Source of the DNA: Aeromonas bivalvium
Lineage (GTDB): Bacteria > Pseudomonadota > Gammaproteobacteria > Enterobacterales > Aeromonadaceae
DNA: 64,000 bases
Direction: 5' to 3'
Assembly: GCF_000819765.1 (NCBI RefSeq)
Contig: NZ_CDBT01000015.1
Location: 48,648 to 112,647, forward strand
Shown: positions 55,661 to 64,000 of the stretch, one piece after another
How positions within the stretch are numbered: the stretch's first letter is position 1
Layout: the number at the start of each line of letters is the position of its first letter
The notes under the pieces: model-generated
What the model was told of the DNA's origin: nothing
Database searches by the model: none
Seen by the model: only the letters and a program-made list of their open reading frames with translations
Position numbers and translations under genes: made by a program

Positions 55661-56854
55661 ATGTTAGATCAAGCCACCATCGCCGTCATCAAAAGCACCA
55701 TTCCCTTGCTCGAGTCGGCGGGCCCTGCGCTCACCCAGCACTTCTATCGACGCATGTTCAGCCACAACCCCGAGCTCAAGGACATCTTCAACCTGGCCCA
55801 TCAGCACAGTGGCGGCCAGCCCCTGGCCCTGTTCAATGCCGTCGCGGCTTATGCCAGACATATCGACAACCTGGGCGCCCTCGCCGGTGCGGTCGAGCGC
55901 ATCGCCCACAAGCATACTGGTTTCCTGATCCAGCCGGAACAATATCACATTGTGGGTAGTCATCTGTTGGCCACGCTCAAAGAATTGGGAGGAGAGGCGG
56001 TCACCGAAGAGGTCTTGACCGCCTGGGGCAAGGCCTATGGGGTGCTGGCCGACATCTTCATCGGCCGGGAGGGGGAACTCTATCGGCAGCAGGCCGAGCA
56101 GCCCGGTGGCTGGCAAGGTGCCCGCCCCTTCGTCATCACCCACAAGCGGGAAGAGAGCGACATCATCACCTCCTTCGTCCTGGCCCCCGTCGATGGTCAG
56201 CCCGTCCCCGACTTTCAGCCTGGTCAGTATCTCAGTCTCAAGCTGACCCACCCCGACCTGACACATCAGGAGATCCGCCAGTATTCCCTGTCCGATGCCC
56301 CCAACGGCCGCGACTACCGCATCAGCGTCAAGCGCGAACCAGAGGGCCAGGTCTCCAACCTGCTCCATGACAAGCTGGCGCCCGGTGACGTGCTGGCGGT
56401 AATGCCGCCAGCGGGAGACTTCGTGCTGGCCGCCGAGCCCGGCCAGGCCGTGGTACTGATCTCGGCCGGTGTCGGTCTGACCCCCATGCTCAGCATGCTC
56501 AATGGGCTGCTGGCCAAGGGGCATGATGCCGAGATCCGCTGGCTGCACGCCTGCGAGCAGGGAAGCTTGCACGGCTTCAGACAGGATATCCAGGACAAGT
56601 GCGATCGCCATGAACGACTGCTGAGCCGGGTATGGTATCGCGTCCCGCAGGATCAGGATCGGCAAGGGGTGGATTATGACTTCAGCGGCACCATGGCACT
56701 GACTCAGGTGCGAGAGCTGCTGCCGAGCGATGCGCACTACTACTGCTGCGGCCCCCTCCCCTTCATGGCCAGCATCAAGCGGCAGTTGCTGGCCCTCGGG
56801 GTGGGTGACGAGCGCCTGCATTACGAAGTATTTGGTCCCCATCAAGATCTGTAA
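55661..56854 (+). CDS. hmp: Flavohaemoprotein (nitric oxide dioxygenase)
   Basis: 397 residues. Globin domain 1-140 with distal Tyr29 (HFYRRMF) and proximal His85 (AHKHTGF). FAD domain with QYSLSDAPNGRDYRISVKRE near 205 and NAD domain with ISAGVGLTPMLSML near 270; the C-terminus YEVFGPHQDL is conserved. It turns NO and O2 into nitrate using NADH. Ribosome-binding site AGAGG. Regulated by the adjacent NsrR. Confidence 0.97.
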   Translation: MLDQATIAVIKSTIPLLESAGPALTQHFYRRMFSHNPELKDIFNLAHQHSGGQPLALFNAVAAYARHIDNLGALAGAVERIAHKHTGFLIQPEQYHIVGSHLLATLKELGGEAVTEEVLTAWGKAYGVLADIFIGREGELYRQQAEQPGGWQGARPFVITHKREESDIITSFVLAPVDGQPVPDFQPGQYLSLKLTHPDLTHQEIRQYSLSDAPNGRDYRISVKREPEGQVSNLLHDKLAPGDVLAVMPPAGDFVLAAEPGQAVVLISAGVGLTPMLSMLNGLLAKGHDAEIRWLHACEQGSLHGFRQDIQDKCDRHERLLSRVWYRVPQDQDRQGVDYDFSGTMALTQVRELLPSDAHYYCCGPLPFMASIKRQLLALGVGDERLHYEVFGPHQDL

Positions 56855-56923
56855 GGACCGGGTATTCATATCAAGGAGGGGGAAACAGCCTGCACGGCAC
56901 GGCGGCTGATCTTCCCATAACAG

Positions 56924-56955
56924 GAGGGCCTCTGCTGCAAGCAGGGGCCCTCTTT
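56924..56955 (+). terminator. hmp terminator
   Basis: GAGGGCCTCTGC-TGCAA-GCAGGGGCCCTC with one wobble pair, followed by TTTC. It lies 70 bases after the hmp stop, before convergent motX. Confidence 0.75.
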
Positions 56956-56977
56956 CATCAAGGGGCAAACGTCCGCA

Positions 56978-57835
56978 TCAACGCATCGCCTTGGCCCGCG
57001 CCACCGCATTGGCTGGCATGCGGGCGGCGAGTCGCGAGAGCAGACTGGCGGCCCGGCCATGGAGCGCCTTGTCGCCTATCACAGCACCGTGCAACCACTG
57101 ATAGGCCTCCTCATAGTCGAGGGGGCTGCCAAGCCCCGCCAGCAGCATCTCCACCCACTCCAGCTGCGCCTTGAGCAGCCCCTGGCTGGCCGCCTCCCGC
57201 ATCAGGGTCTCCGCCCTCAGCGCATCCTTCTGTACCAGGATCCCCTTCCAGTAGTAGCGACCCAGCTGCTCCAGGGCCGGAGCCAACCCCTGCTCCGCCG
57301 CCGCCCACAGGTACTTGACCCCCTGCTCGGCATCGGGTTTGACGCACACCCCCCAGGCCAGCATGTCCCCCCACAGGAATTGATAGGAGGGGATCTTCAT
57401 CACCTTGGCCCGCGCTTCTATATCCTGAGTCAGCTGGCACCTGTCCTGCCTGACCTGCTTGAGGTGACGCCCCTGCTCGATCCAGTCGAGCAGTTCATCC
57501 TGCCGATAGAGCGGCACCGCCTGCAGGGGCGCCACCGAGACGGGGGGCAACTTGGCGGTGGGATCCGCCACCTCCACCAGGGTGGCCGTCGCCGCCGAAG
57601 TGCCGCTGGCGGGAAGGGGCCACTGGGGCAGAGTCGCTCCGGGAGAAGGCGCACTCGGGGCGGCAGGCAGAGGAGCCGAATCGCCCGCCTTCGCCCCTTC
57701 GAGGGCGGTCGCGGGGGCTGAGTCCGGACGGGAGGCCGCCGCCAGCATGGGCTCGGGCGCGGCGGCCTCCTGCTCGGCCCGGATCGCTCCGGCCCAGAGG
57801 CATGCAAAGATAATGAGGGGGATGGCTTTCGTCAT
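56978..57835 (-). CDS. motX: Sodium-type polar flagellar motor protein MotX, with extended Ala/Pro-rich N-terminal segment
   Basis: 285 residues from the ATG at 57835, with signal peptide MTKAIPLIIFACLWAGAIRA. The C-terminal 175 residues match MotX: YRQDELLDWIEQGRHLKQV, CQLTQDIEARAKVMKIPSYQ, FLWGDMLAWGVCVKPDAEQG, then Sel1-like repeats ending in YEEAYQWLHGAV. MotX with MotY forms the periplasmic T ring that holds PomAB stators around the polar motor. Vibrio MotX is about 210 residues; the extra length is a low-complexity Ala/Pro/Ser-rich linker at about residues 25-105. No other flagellar gene is near. Confidence 0.88.
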   Translation of the reverse strand: MTKAIPLIIFACLWAGAIRAEQEAAAPEPMLAAASRPDSAPATALEGAKAGDSAPLPAAPSAPSPGATLPQWPLPASGTSAATATLVEVADPTAKLPPVSVAPLQAVPLYRQDELLDWIEQGRHLKQVRQDRCQLTQDIEARAKVMKIPSYQFLWGDMLAWGVCVKPDAEQGVKYLWAAAEQGLAPALEQLGRYYWKGILVQKDALRAETLMREAASQGLLKAQLEWVEMLLAGLGSPLDYEEAYQWLHGAVIGDKALHGRAASLLSRLAARMPANAVARAKAMR

Positions 57836-57929
57836 GGTGATTCTCCTGCTGCCCTCCTGTATCGGCAGCGGCGCTTCATCCCTTAACTCCGGATGGGCCT
57901 GACACCAGGCTCGGCGAGCCCACAATGAC

Positions 57930-57955
57930 AAAAGGGGAGCCCGGGCTCCCCTTTT
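57930..57955. terminator. mdh terminator
   Basis: AAAAGGGGAGCCC-GGGCTCCCCTTTT, perfect palindrome, 16 bases beyond the mdh stop. Confidence 0.92.
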
Positions 57956-57971
57956 CCAACCGACTGGCGGC

Positions 57972-58907
57972 TTACTTGACGAAGTCGACGCCCAGCTGGA
58001 TGTCGGCCTTGAGGGTGGCCAGCATGCCATCCATCGCTTCCTGCTCGAACGCGCTCAGCTTGCCGTAGTCCAGTATGGTCTCGACGCCGTCCTTGCCCAG
58101 CAGGACGGGCTGTGCGAAGAAGCTGGCGTGCTCGCCATTGCCTTCCACGTAGGCACATTCGATGACGTTGGCTTCGCCCTGCAGACCCTTGATGAGCGAC
58201 AGGCCGAAACGGCAGGCAGCCTGACCCATGGAGAGGGTGGCAGAACCGCCACCGGCCTTGGCTTCCACCACTTCGGTACCGGCGTTCTGGATCCGCTTGG
58301 TCATGGCAGCCACTTCCTCGGCGGAGAAATCGGCACCTTCAATCTGGGACAGCAGCGGCAGAATGGTCACGCCACTGTGGCCGCCGATCACGTTGACACG
58401 CACCTTGTCGACGTTCAGACCCTTGGCTTCGGCCACGAAGGTCTCGGCACGGATCACGTCCAGGGTGGTGACACCGAACAGGCGACGCTTGTCATAGACA
58501 CCGGCTTTCTTCAGCACTTCGGCGGCGATGGCTACCGTGGTGTTGACCGGGTTGGTGATGATGCCGATCAGTGCTTGCGGGCAGCTGGCGGCACACTTCT
58601 CCACCAGGTTCTTGACGATGCCGGCGTTGATGTTGAACAGATCGGAACGATCCATACCAGGCTTGCGCGCCACACCGGCGGAGATCAGCACCACGTCGGC
58701 ACCGACCAGAGCAGGGCTCGGGTCTTCGCCGCAAAATCCTTTTACTTTCACGTCAGTCGGGATATGGCTCAGGTCGACGGCCACGCCCGGGGTCACGGGG
58801 GCAATGTCATACAGGCTCAATTCGGAGCCAGCAGGCAGACGATTCTTCAGCAACAGGGCAAGGGCTTGGCCTATGCCACCGGCGGCACCCAGAACGGCAA
58901 CTTTCAT
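57972..58907 (-). CDS. mdh: Malate dehydrogenase (NAD-dependent)
   Basis: 311 residues. [20 protein letters not shown] (NAD-binding), [19 protein letters not shown] with the substrate arginines, and [16 protein letters not shown] with the active-site His. It makes oxaloacetate in the citric acid cycle. The start at 58907 is the family start; the frame extends 66 codons upstream. The 219-base region upstream holds its promoter and nothing else I can identify. Confidence 0.98.
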   Translation of the reverse strand: MKVAVLGAAGGIGQALALLLKNRLPAGSELSLYDIAPVTPGVAVDLSHIPTDVKVKGFCGEDPSPALVGADVVLISAGVARKPGMDRSDLFNINAGIVKNLVEKCAASCPQALIGIITNPVNTTVAIAAEVLKKAGVYDKRRLFGVTTLDVIRAETFVAEAKGLNVDKVRVNVIGGHSGVTILPLLSQIEGADFSAEEVAAMTKRIQNAGTEVVEAKAGGGSATLSMGQAACRFGLSLIKGLQGEANVIECAYVEGNGEHASFFAQPVLLGKDGVETILDYGKLSAFEQEAMDGMLATLKADIQLGVDFVK

Positions 58908-59126
58908 GATCAACTCCATGTTTAAGCGTAGGTTTAAGGTTGTTTCTTGTTGTGCGCCCAACCTTAATGGATCCCCCCCGAAAAAACAATCTGATAACAG
59001 TTGTGACAACAGGTTCTGTGAGCTATGGAACAGCCAGCGGCAAAAGGGAGGGAGAAAAGTGAAAAGTTGGAGGGAAAGCACAGATTTTCTGCGTTTCCCT
59101 CCCACCTGGCGGGCTGTTTCGGCCGA

Positions 59127-59792
59127 TCAGCCCTGAAAGGCCAGCGCCCGCCGTTCGCACCAGCGAAAGCCAATTGTTAACAAACCATTCATGGTGAGGT
59201 AGAGGGCACCCGCCACCGTGAACACCGCCAGGGTGTCATAGGTCTGGGCGTTGAGACGCTGGGCCAGCCCCATGATGTCCATAATGGTAATGGTGCTGGC
59301 GAGCGAACTCCCCTTGAGCACCAGGATCACCTCGTTGGAGTAGGCGGGTACCAGCCGCCGCGCGGCATGACGCACCTTCATCCACAGGGTCTGTCCCAGC
59401 GTGAAACCGAGTGCCCGGCAAGCTTCCACCTCGCCGGCCGGGATGGCATCGAGCGCCCCCTTGAACAGGCGGGTCGAATAGGCTGCGGTATTGAATCCCA
59501 GTGCCAGCACGGCGCAGAACCAGGGTTGCTTGAGCATGGGCCAGAGCGGCCCCGATTTAAGCCACTCGAACTGCCCGGGCCCGTAATAAATGAGGAAGAT
59601 CTGGATGAGCAGCGGCGTGCCGGTGAAGACCAGCACCCAGAGCTGCACCAGTTGGGTCGCCACCGGAATACGCCGCTCCAGCACCCAGGTCATCAGGGCC
59701 GCCATGGCAACCCCGAGCAGCAGACTCAAGGCGGTCAGCTGCAAGGTCGTGGCCAATCCCCCCAGCAATGTCATGAGATAGTCCTGCATCAT
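59127..59792 (-). CDS. artM: Arginine ABC transporter permease ArtM
   Basis: 221 residues, five membrane helices. The EAA loop is present (EVEACRALGFTLGQTLWMKV). The start at 59792 (MMQDYLMTLLGGL) or one Met later; it begins before the artQ stop is cleared, so the two overlap in the sense of a few bases. Last gene of artPIQM. Confidence 0.93.
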   Translation of the reverse strand: MMQDYLMTLLGGLATTLQLTALSLLLGVAMAALMTWVLERRIPVATQLVQLWVLVFTGTPLLIQIFLIYYGPGQFEWLKSGPLWPMLKQPWFCAVLALGFNTAAYSTRLFKGALDAIPAGEVEACRALGFTLGQTLWMKVRHAARRLVPAYSNEVILVLKGSSLASTITIMDIMGLAQRLNAQTYDTLAVFTVAGALYLTMNGLLTIGFRWCERRALAFQG

Positions 59793-59797
59793 CAAGA

Positions 59798-60448
59798 TCA
59801 AGCTCCGTAGCGGCGGGTATAACGGGATGCCTGCTTGAGGCCGAACTCGCTCACCAGGCTGATGACCAGGTAGATGAGAGCCGCTGTGGCATACCAGGTG
59901 AAGGGCTGATAGGTGCTGGCCGACGCCATCTGGGCCTGACGCATCATCTCGTTGACCCCGATGAGGGAGACCAGGGCCGTGTCTTTGAGCAGCACCAGCC
60001 ACTGATTGCCCAATCCCGGCAGGGCGTGGCGCCAGGCCTGGGGCAGAACGATGCGAAAGAAGGTCCGCCCCCGCCCGAGCCCCAGCGCCTGCGCCGCCTG
60101 ACGCTGACCCGCGGGCACCGCATTGAGGGCCCCCCGCAGCGTCTGGCAGGCATAGCTGGCAAACAGCAGGGAGAGCGCCAGCACGCCACAGGCGAAGGGA
60201 CTGAACTCCACGTACTCGCCGGTGATGAGAAACAGCACCTGGGTCGAGCCGAAGTAGATGAACAGCACCACCAGCAGCTCGGGCAGGCCGCGCACCAGGG
60301 TGGTGAAGGCGGCGACGGGCCAGCCGAGCCAGGGCTTGCCACTGAGCTCGGCGGCGCTGAAGGCCAGCGCCAGCACCATGCCACCGGCCAGGGAGGCCAG
60401 CGCCAGCCCCAGGGTCATCCAGGTCGCGTCAAGCAGCAGACTCAACAT
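59798..60448 (-). CDS. artQ: Arginine ABC transporter permease ArtQ
   Basis: 216 residues, five membrane helices, with the EAA loop AGQRQAAQALGLGRGRTFFR and TLVRGLPELLVVLFIYFGS near residue 55. It pairs with ArtM to form the channel. Start 3 bases after the artI stop; stop 5 bases before the artM start. Confidence 0.95.
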   Translation of the reverse strand: MLSLLLDATWMTLGLALASLAGGMVLALAFSAAELSGKPWLGWPVAAFTTLVRGLPELLVVLFIYFGSTQVLFLITGEYVEFSPFACGVLALSLLFASYACQTLRGALNAVPAGQRQAAQALGLGRGRTFFRIVLPQAWRHALPGLGNQWLVLLKDTALVSLIGVNEMMRQAQMASASTYQPFTWYATAALIYLVISLVSEFGLKQASRYTRRYGA

Positions 60449-60451
60449 GGC

Positions 60452-61189
60452 TTACTGGGCGAAGTACTTGTCGAAGATCTGCTGATAGGTGCCGTTGGCC
60501 TTGATCTCGGCCAGCCCCTTGTTCAGCTGGGCCAACAGTTCCTTGTTGTCCTTGGCCACGGCGATGCCAAAGCCGGTACCGAAATATTTGGCGTCGGTCA
60601 CAGGGCTGCCCATCACGGCATACTCCTTGTGCTGCTTGAGCCAGTCGGCGGCCACTGCGGTATCGGCAAACACGGCATCGGTGCGGCCGTTCATCATGTC
60701 GAGGAAGGCGCTCTGATAGCTGGCATAAGGCACGGTGAGCAGCCCCTTGCTGACCCAGTTATCCACCAGATAGGACTGGTGAGAGCTGCCATTCTGGACA
60801 CCGACCGTCTTGTCGACCAGGGCTTCCGGCCCCTTGAAGGCATCCTTCTTGGCCACGAACACGGCGGAGTTCTCGTAATAGATGTCGGAGAAATCGACCT
60901 GGGCGGCCCGCTCCGGGGTCACATCCATGGCGGCGATGGCCGCATCGAAACGGCGGAACTTGAGGCTGGGGATCAGGCTGTCAAAGGCCTGGTTGTGAAA
61001 GCTGCACTCCAGCTTGACCTGGGCACAGATGGCGCGAGCCAGATCGATGTCGAATCCCTGAAACTCGTTCTTGTCATCCAGATACTCGAACGGTGCATAG
61101 GTTGCCTCGGTGACGAACTTGATCTCCTTGGCCAGGGCGGAGGTGCTCAATACGCCCATGGCCACGGCCAGCAATGCGAACTTTTTCAT
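60452..61189 (-). CDS. artI: Arginine-binding periplasmic protein ArtI/ArtJ
   Basis: 245 residues. Signal peptide MKKFALLAVAMGVLSTSALA, then EIKFVTEATYAPFEYLDDKN, the SBP family 3 signature GFDIDLARAICAQV, and a single Cys pair (Cys of AQVKLEC and ICAQ). Specific for arginine by context and resemblance to ArtI/ArtJ. The start at 61189 removes 17 upstream codons without signal-peptide character. Confidence 0.93.
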   Translation of the reverse strand: MKKFALLAVAMGVLSTSALAKEIKFVTEATYAPFEYLDDKNEFQGFDIDLARAICAQVKLECSFHNQAFDSLIPSLKFRRFDAAIAAMDVTPERAAQVDFSDIYYENSAVFVAKKDAFKGPEALVDKTVGVQNGSSHQSYLVDNWVSKGLLTVPYASYQSAFLDMMNGRTDAVFADTAVAADWLKQHKEYAVMGSPVTDAKYFGTGFGIAVAKDNKELLAQLNKGLAEIKANGTYQQIFDKYFAQ

Positions 61190-61217
61190 GTGCTTATCCT
61201 TGTCAAAATGAAATGAT

Positions 61218-61958
61218 TCAGTGATTGAGAAACTCGGCAAAACGACGGGTCTGGGGCGAGGCGAAGATCGCGGCGGAGCCTGCCTCCACTATCTTGCCCC
61301 GTTCCAGGTAGATCACCTGGCTGGCGACCTTGCGGGCGAAGTCGACTTCATGGGTCACCACCACCTGGGTGATCCCCGTCTCCCCGAGGCCGCGGATGAT
61401 CTGGGCGACCTCCTTGGTTATCTCGGGATCCAGGGCCGCGGTCGGCTCGTCAAACAACAGGACCTCGGGATCCATCATCAGGGTACGGGCGATGGCCACC
61501 CGCTGCTGCTGGCCGCCGGAGAGCCGGGCAGGCCAGGCATCCCGCTTGTCGGCGAGCTGCAGCTGGGCCAGCAGATAACCGGCCTTGTCGATGGCGGCCT
61601 GCTTGCCCATGCCGAGCACCTTGACCGGTGCCTCGATGAGGTTTTCCAGCACGGTCAGATGGGGCCAGAGATTGTACTGCTGGAACACCATGCCCACCTT
61701 GCGGCGCAGCGCCTGGGCTTCCCGGGCGAATTCCCCCCTGGAGAGGGTCGACGGGAAAGAAAATTCACTCTGGCCGATGCGCAGGGTGCCGGCGTCCGGG
61801 GTGTCGAGCAGGTTGAGCATCCGCAGCAGCGAGCTCTTTCCCGCACCGCTGGGCCCCAGCAATACCAAGGTTTCACCGGGATTGGTGCGAAAAGAGACCT
61901 GCTGCAGGACGGGCTGCTTGTGCCAGGACTTGTCGATAGCTGTTAATTCAATACCCAT
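61218..61958 (-). CDS. artP: Arginine ABC transporter ATP-binding protein ArtP
   Basis: 246 residues. Walker A LLGPSGAGKSSLLRML, signature ARLSGGQQQRVAIARTL, Walker B VLLFDEPTAALDPE, and the switch His in VVTHEVDFA. Provides energy for ArtQM. First gene of the artPIQM operon, starting 9 bases from the ARG box and divergent from argR. Confidence 0.96.
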   Translation of the reverse strand: MGIELTAIDKSWHKQPVLQQVSFRTNPGETLVLLGPSGAGKSSLLRMLNLLDTPDAGTLRIGQSEFSFPSTLSRGEFAREAQALRRKVGMVFQQYNLWPHLTVLENLIEAPVKVLGMGKQAAIDKAGYLLAQLQLADKRDAWPARLSGGQQQRVAIARTLMMDPEVLLFDEPTAALDPEITKEVAQIIRGLGETGITQVVVTHEVDFARKVASQVIYLERGKIVEAGSAAIFASPQTRRFAEFLNH

Positions 61959-61966
61959 ACAACCTG

Positions 61967-61984
61967 ATTGAATAAATTTTCAAA
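61967..61984. promoter_or_regulatory. ARG box (ArgR operator) upstream of artP
   Basis: ATTGAATAAATTTTCAAA fits the ArgR consensus WNTGAATWWWWATTCANW at all fixed positions but one. It lies 9 bases upstream of the artP start codon, so ArgR with arginine should block art expression. Functional ArgR boxes usually come in pairs; a second one is not clear here. Confidence 0.7.
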
Positions 61985-62015
61985 ATTTCGTCCTGATTTT
62001 AATCTCAACAGGGGG

Positions 62016-62038
62016 CGATGCAAGCTAAACTTGCATCG
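62016..62038. repeat. Perfect inverted repeat between artP and argR
   Basis: CGATGCAAG (62016-62024), CTAAA, CTTGCATCG (62030-62038). It does not fit the ARG box. It could be an operator for another regulator or a short hairpin in the argR leader. The rest of the 201-base gap (61959-62159) contains promoters and the ARG box only. Confidence 0.6.
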
Positions 62039-62159
62039 ATATGCAGTACAAACCGCAGTTCCTTGCCAAAAAAGGCATATGAATGCAAAATGGCCGGGCT
62101 GAAACCAGCTGCCGCCTGCCCTACACAGGCCGCCACCCTCCCTCATTCGTGAGTCCAAG

Positions 62160-62630
62160 ATGAAGCATAACGACAAGCAAGAAAAACTGGCGAAGGCCTT
62201 TAAAGCCTTGCTGAAAGAAGAACGATTTGGCTCCCAGGCAGAGATAGTCACCGCCCTGCAAGAGATGGGTTTCGAAAACATCAACCAGTCCAAGGTATCG
62301 CGCATGCTGAGCCGCTTCGGCGCCGTTCGCACCCGCAACGCCAAGATGGAGATGGTCTACTGCCTGCCGGTGGAACTGGGCGTGCCCACCACCTCCAGCC
62401 CCCTCAAGAACCTGGTGCTGGATGTGGACCACAACGGCGCCCTGGTGGTGATCCACACCAGCCCGGGAGCGGCCCAGCTCATCGCCCGCCTGCTCGACTC
62501 CCTCGGCAAGGCGGAAGGGATCCTCGGCACCATCGCCGGTGATGACACCATCTTCATCACCCCGACCAGCGACACCGACATCGAAGAGCTCTACCTCTCC
62601 GCCCTCGAGCTGTTCGAACAGACCCCCTGA
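62160..62630 (+). CDS. argR: Arginine repressor ArgR
   Basis: 156 residues, as in E. coli. N-terminal winged helix with [20 protein letters not shown] followed by [14 protein letters not shown]-terminal hexamer and arginine-binding domain with [20 protein letters not shown] and [13 protein letters not shown]. Global arginine-dependent regulator. Here it is next to the art transporter rather than beside mdh as in E. coli, though mdh is close by (3 kb away) and the genes are in the same block. Confidence 0.97.
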   Translation: MKHNDKQEKLAKAFKALLKEERFGSQAEIVTALQEMGFENINQSKVSRMLSRFGAVRTRNAKMEMVYCLPVELGVPTTSSPLKNLVLDVDHNGALVVIHTSPGAAQLIARLLDSLGKAEGILGTIAGDDTIFITPTSDTDIEELYLSALELFEQTP

Positions 62631-62666
62631 GCGGGTCCCGCCATCAGGGCGGCGCGACCCCAACGC

Positions 62667-62696
62667 AAGATCCCGGCCTAGGCCGGGATCTTTGTT
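62667..62696 (+). terminator. argR terminator
   Basis: AAGATCCCGGCC-TA-GGCCGGGATCTT followed by TGTTTTC. It serves argR on plus and can also work for the convergent peroxidase gene on minus. Confidence 0.9.
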
Positions 62697-62727
62697 TTCA
62701 CGACGGCTCGCCCTGTTCGGCGACGCC

Positions 62728-63633
62728 TCACTGCCCCTGGCGTTGCAGGAAGTCGGTTGAAGGGGCGAAGAAGGCGGCCCCCGTCACCGCCCTGGTGAAG
62801 CGCAGCAGGTGGTCGAAGTGGCCGCTCTCCCCCTTGTACATGCTGTCCAGCATGGCATTGAAGTGCGCCTGGGTGCGGCAGCAGGAGATGAAGTAGAGCC
62901 CCTGCTCCTTCATGGTGCCCCAGGGCATGCTCTGGCGCAGTATCTCCATGGATTCACCCTTGGGGGTCTTGAGGTTGACCCGCTTGATGTGGGAGGTCAG
63001 CGGCTTGTCGGCAGAGGCGTACTCTATGTTGTCCTGCTTGGTGCGCCCTATGATGTCCTCCTGCTCCTTCAGTGCCAGTCGTTCCCATTCGCTCATGGCA
63101 TGCACCCAGCGCTGCACATGCAGGTAGGAGCCCCCCGCAAATTCACCGCCATCCACCAGCGCCACCTCGGCCCTGTGTTCACCCTGGGGATTCTCGGTGC
63201 CGTCGACGAAACCGGTCAGGTCCCGGCAATCCTGGTTGCGAAAACCGCGCATCTCCTCCGCCAGTTCTACCAGACCACCCAGCAGGGCCATCAGCCGCTG
63301 GCCGGCATGGTGCAACACGTCGACCCGATCAGCCCGCAGCTGCACGAACAGATCGAAGGGGGTGTGGGGCGCCTGCTGGCCATTGGCCTCCTGGGCCATG
63401 AAGCCGCGAAACTGGGGAGGACGCGCCAACGGGTAGAGGCTGTCCCAGGCTTCGGAACCGACCGCCAGCAGGCCGGAGAAGCCTGCGTCGGGAAAATCGG
63501 CGCTGACGGACTGCCACAGGGTAGGTACCTTGGCGAGGCGGCGGACCAGCTCGGCGCGGTCGCCGACCCGGTTGAACATCAGATAGAGGGCATGCAGGTT
63601 AGGCTCTGCGCAGATCCCGGCTTGGGCGTTCAT
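62728..63633 (-). CDS. yfeX: Dye-decolorizing (Dyp-type) haem peroxidase, YfeX-like
   Basis: 301 residues. The Dyp motif GxxDG is GFVDGTENP (141-149) with catalytic Asp144; the haem ligand is His215 (TSHIKRVNLK). No Tat signal, so it is a cytoplasmic YfeX-type (class P/B) enzyme. It oxidises porphyrinogens and dyes with H2O2. Start ATG at 63633. Monocistronic; convergent with argR. Confidence 0.93.
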   Translation of the reverse strand: MNAQAGICAEPNLHALYLMFNRVGDRAELVRRLAKVPTLWQSVSADFPDAGFSGLLAVGSEAWDSLYPLARPPQFRGFMAQEANGQQAPHTPFDLFVQLRADRVDVLHHAGQRLMALLGGLVELAEEMRGFRNQDCRDLTGFVDGTENPQGEHRAEVALVDGGEFAGGSYLHVQRWVHAMSEWERLALKEQEDIIGRTKQDNIEYASADKPLTSHIKRVNLKTPKGESMEILRQSMPWGTMKEQGLYFISCCRTQAHFNAMLDSMYKGESGHFDHLLRFTRAVTGAAFFAPSTDFLQRQGQ

Positions 63634-63729
63634 TCATTTCTCCCATGTGTGAGCATCGGTCGATCATAGAGTCGCCCGATTATAAAGCAATGACTGGCTG
63701 GATCCTTGACATGGCGCAGGGCCGGTCCC

Positions 63730-64000
63730 TCATAAGGGGTCGAACAGCACCAGAGGATGAGGCGCCACCTGCACCCGGGCGCGCCCCAGCGTCAGAGGCT
63801 CGCTGATGCTGGCCTCCAGGATCAGCGAGCCGCAGGCCAGCTGCACCCGACAGTGATGGCCGAGAAACTGCTGCTCCACCAGGGTCAGCGGCCCCGTCTC
63901 GTCCCCGCTGAGCTGCAACTGCTGGGGTCTGAGCATCAGCTGCAGACGGGCGCCCAGGGGACGACCATGGGGCTCGCTGCCACGTATGGTACCGATGGCC
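63730..64000 (-). CDS. ABC transporter ATP-binding protein, C-terminal TOBE domain (5' part outside window)
   Basis: The frame is open from base 64000 to the stop at 63730 (90 residues visible). TIRGSEPHGRPLGARLQLML then RPQQLQLSG is the TOBE_2 domain of FbpC/PotA-type importer ATPases (iron(III), sulphate, polyamine). HHCRVQLACGSLILEA and ARVQVAPHPLVLF complete it. The pattern is closest to FbpC-like iron(III) importers, but the nucleotide-binding domain lies outside the window so the substrate is not assigned. Confidence 0.8.
   Translation of the reverse strand, partial: AIGTIRGSEPHGRPLGARLQLMLRPQQLQLSGDETGPLTLVEQQFLGHHCRVQLACGSLILEASISEPLTLGRARVQVAPHPLVLFDPL

Overview
The window is a gene-dense, GC-rich (roughly 60% by eye) stretch of gammaproteobacterial chromosome. 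I place it in Aeromonas or a close relative. Three things point there: the minor-pilin/PilY1 cluster of the Tap type with a TapY2-like protein, a MotX protein of sodium-driven polar flagella, and several proteins that resemble Vibrio/Aeromonas homologues more than enteric ones (HlyU, MurJ, MotX). I see no rRNA, tRNA, prophage, transposase, CRISPR array or plasmid gene. Almost everything is core genome, so the unusual points are mostly at the level of operon architecture, small ORFs and cis elements.

Layout. 1-10 kb: the end of a chemoreceptor, a DUF4432 epimerase-like exoprotein, gshA, a large M16 zinc peptidase, a YqaA membrane protein, a quinone-oxidoreductase-like enzyme, a FosA-type fosfomycin-inactivating enzyme and an unrecognised four-helix membrane protein with a coiled coil. 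10-21 kb: fpr, the rpsF-rpsR-rplI operon (without priB), Fur-box-controlled mntH, an AlaX-like editing protein, a DMT exporter, elaA, a Crp-like regulator, rlmB-rnr and a diguanylate cyclase. 21-32 kb: nadE-glnB-lytic transglycosylase-luxS, then the type IV pilus priming cluster pilE-pilV-pilW-pilX-pilY1-tapY2 with a convergent fimT. 32-40 kb: ribF-ileS-lspA-fkpB-ispH, murJ, rpsT and hlyU. 40-49 kb: nhaA-small secreted protein-nhaR, lgt-thyA, rppH-ptsP and mutH. 49-57 kb: rpsP-rimM-trmD-rplS, ffh, ypjD, a CorB/YfjD-like protein, and the nitric-oxide pair nsrR/hmp. 57-64 kb: motX, mdh, the arginine importer artPIQM with divergent argR, a Dyp peroxidase and the end of an ABC-transporter ATPase.

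How genes work together. NsrR should repress hmp through a 39-bp palindrome between them. ArgR should act on the art operon through a near-consensus ARG box 9 bp from artP. Fur should control mntH through a perfect 7-1-7 box. The pilin genes are joined by 4-bp stop/start overlaps and form one transcription unit downstream of ispH. The ribF-ileS-lspA-fkpB chain is also translationally overlapped.

Best leads. (1) A 728-bp non-coding region between rppH and mutH carries clustered Dam sites (GATC) and several DnaA-box-like 9-mers, an oriC-like arrangement. (2) A degenerate tandem copy of the thyA ribosome-binding site and first 12 codons forms a 29-codon ORF fitted by ATGA overlaps between lgt and thyA. 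(3) A strikingly AT-rich block lies inside pilW. (4) A Rap1a/Tai-like secreted protein is wedged inside the nhaA-nhaR operon. I do not see a multi-gene system that is clearly new.
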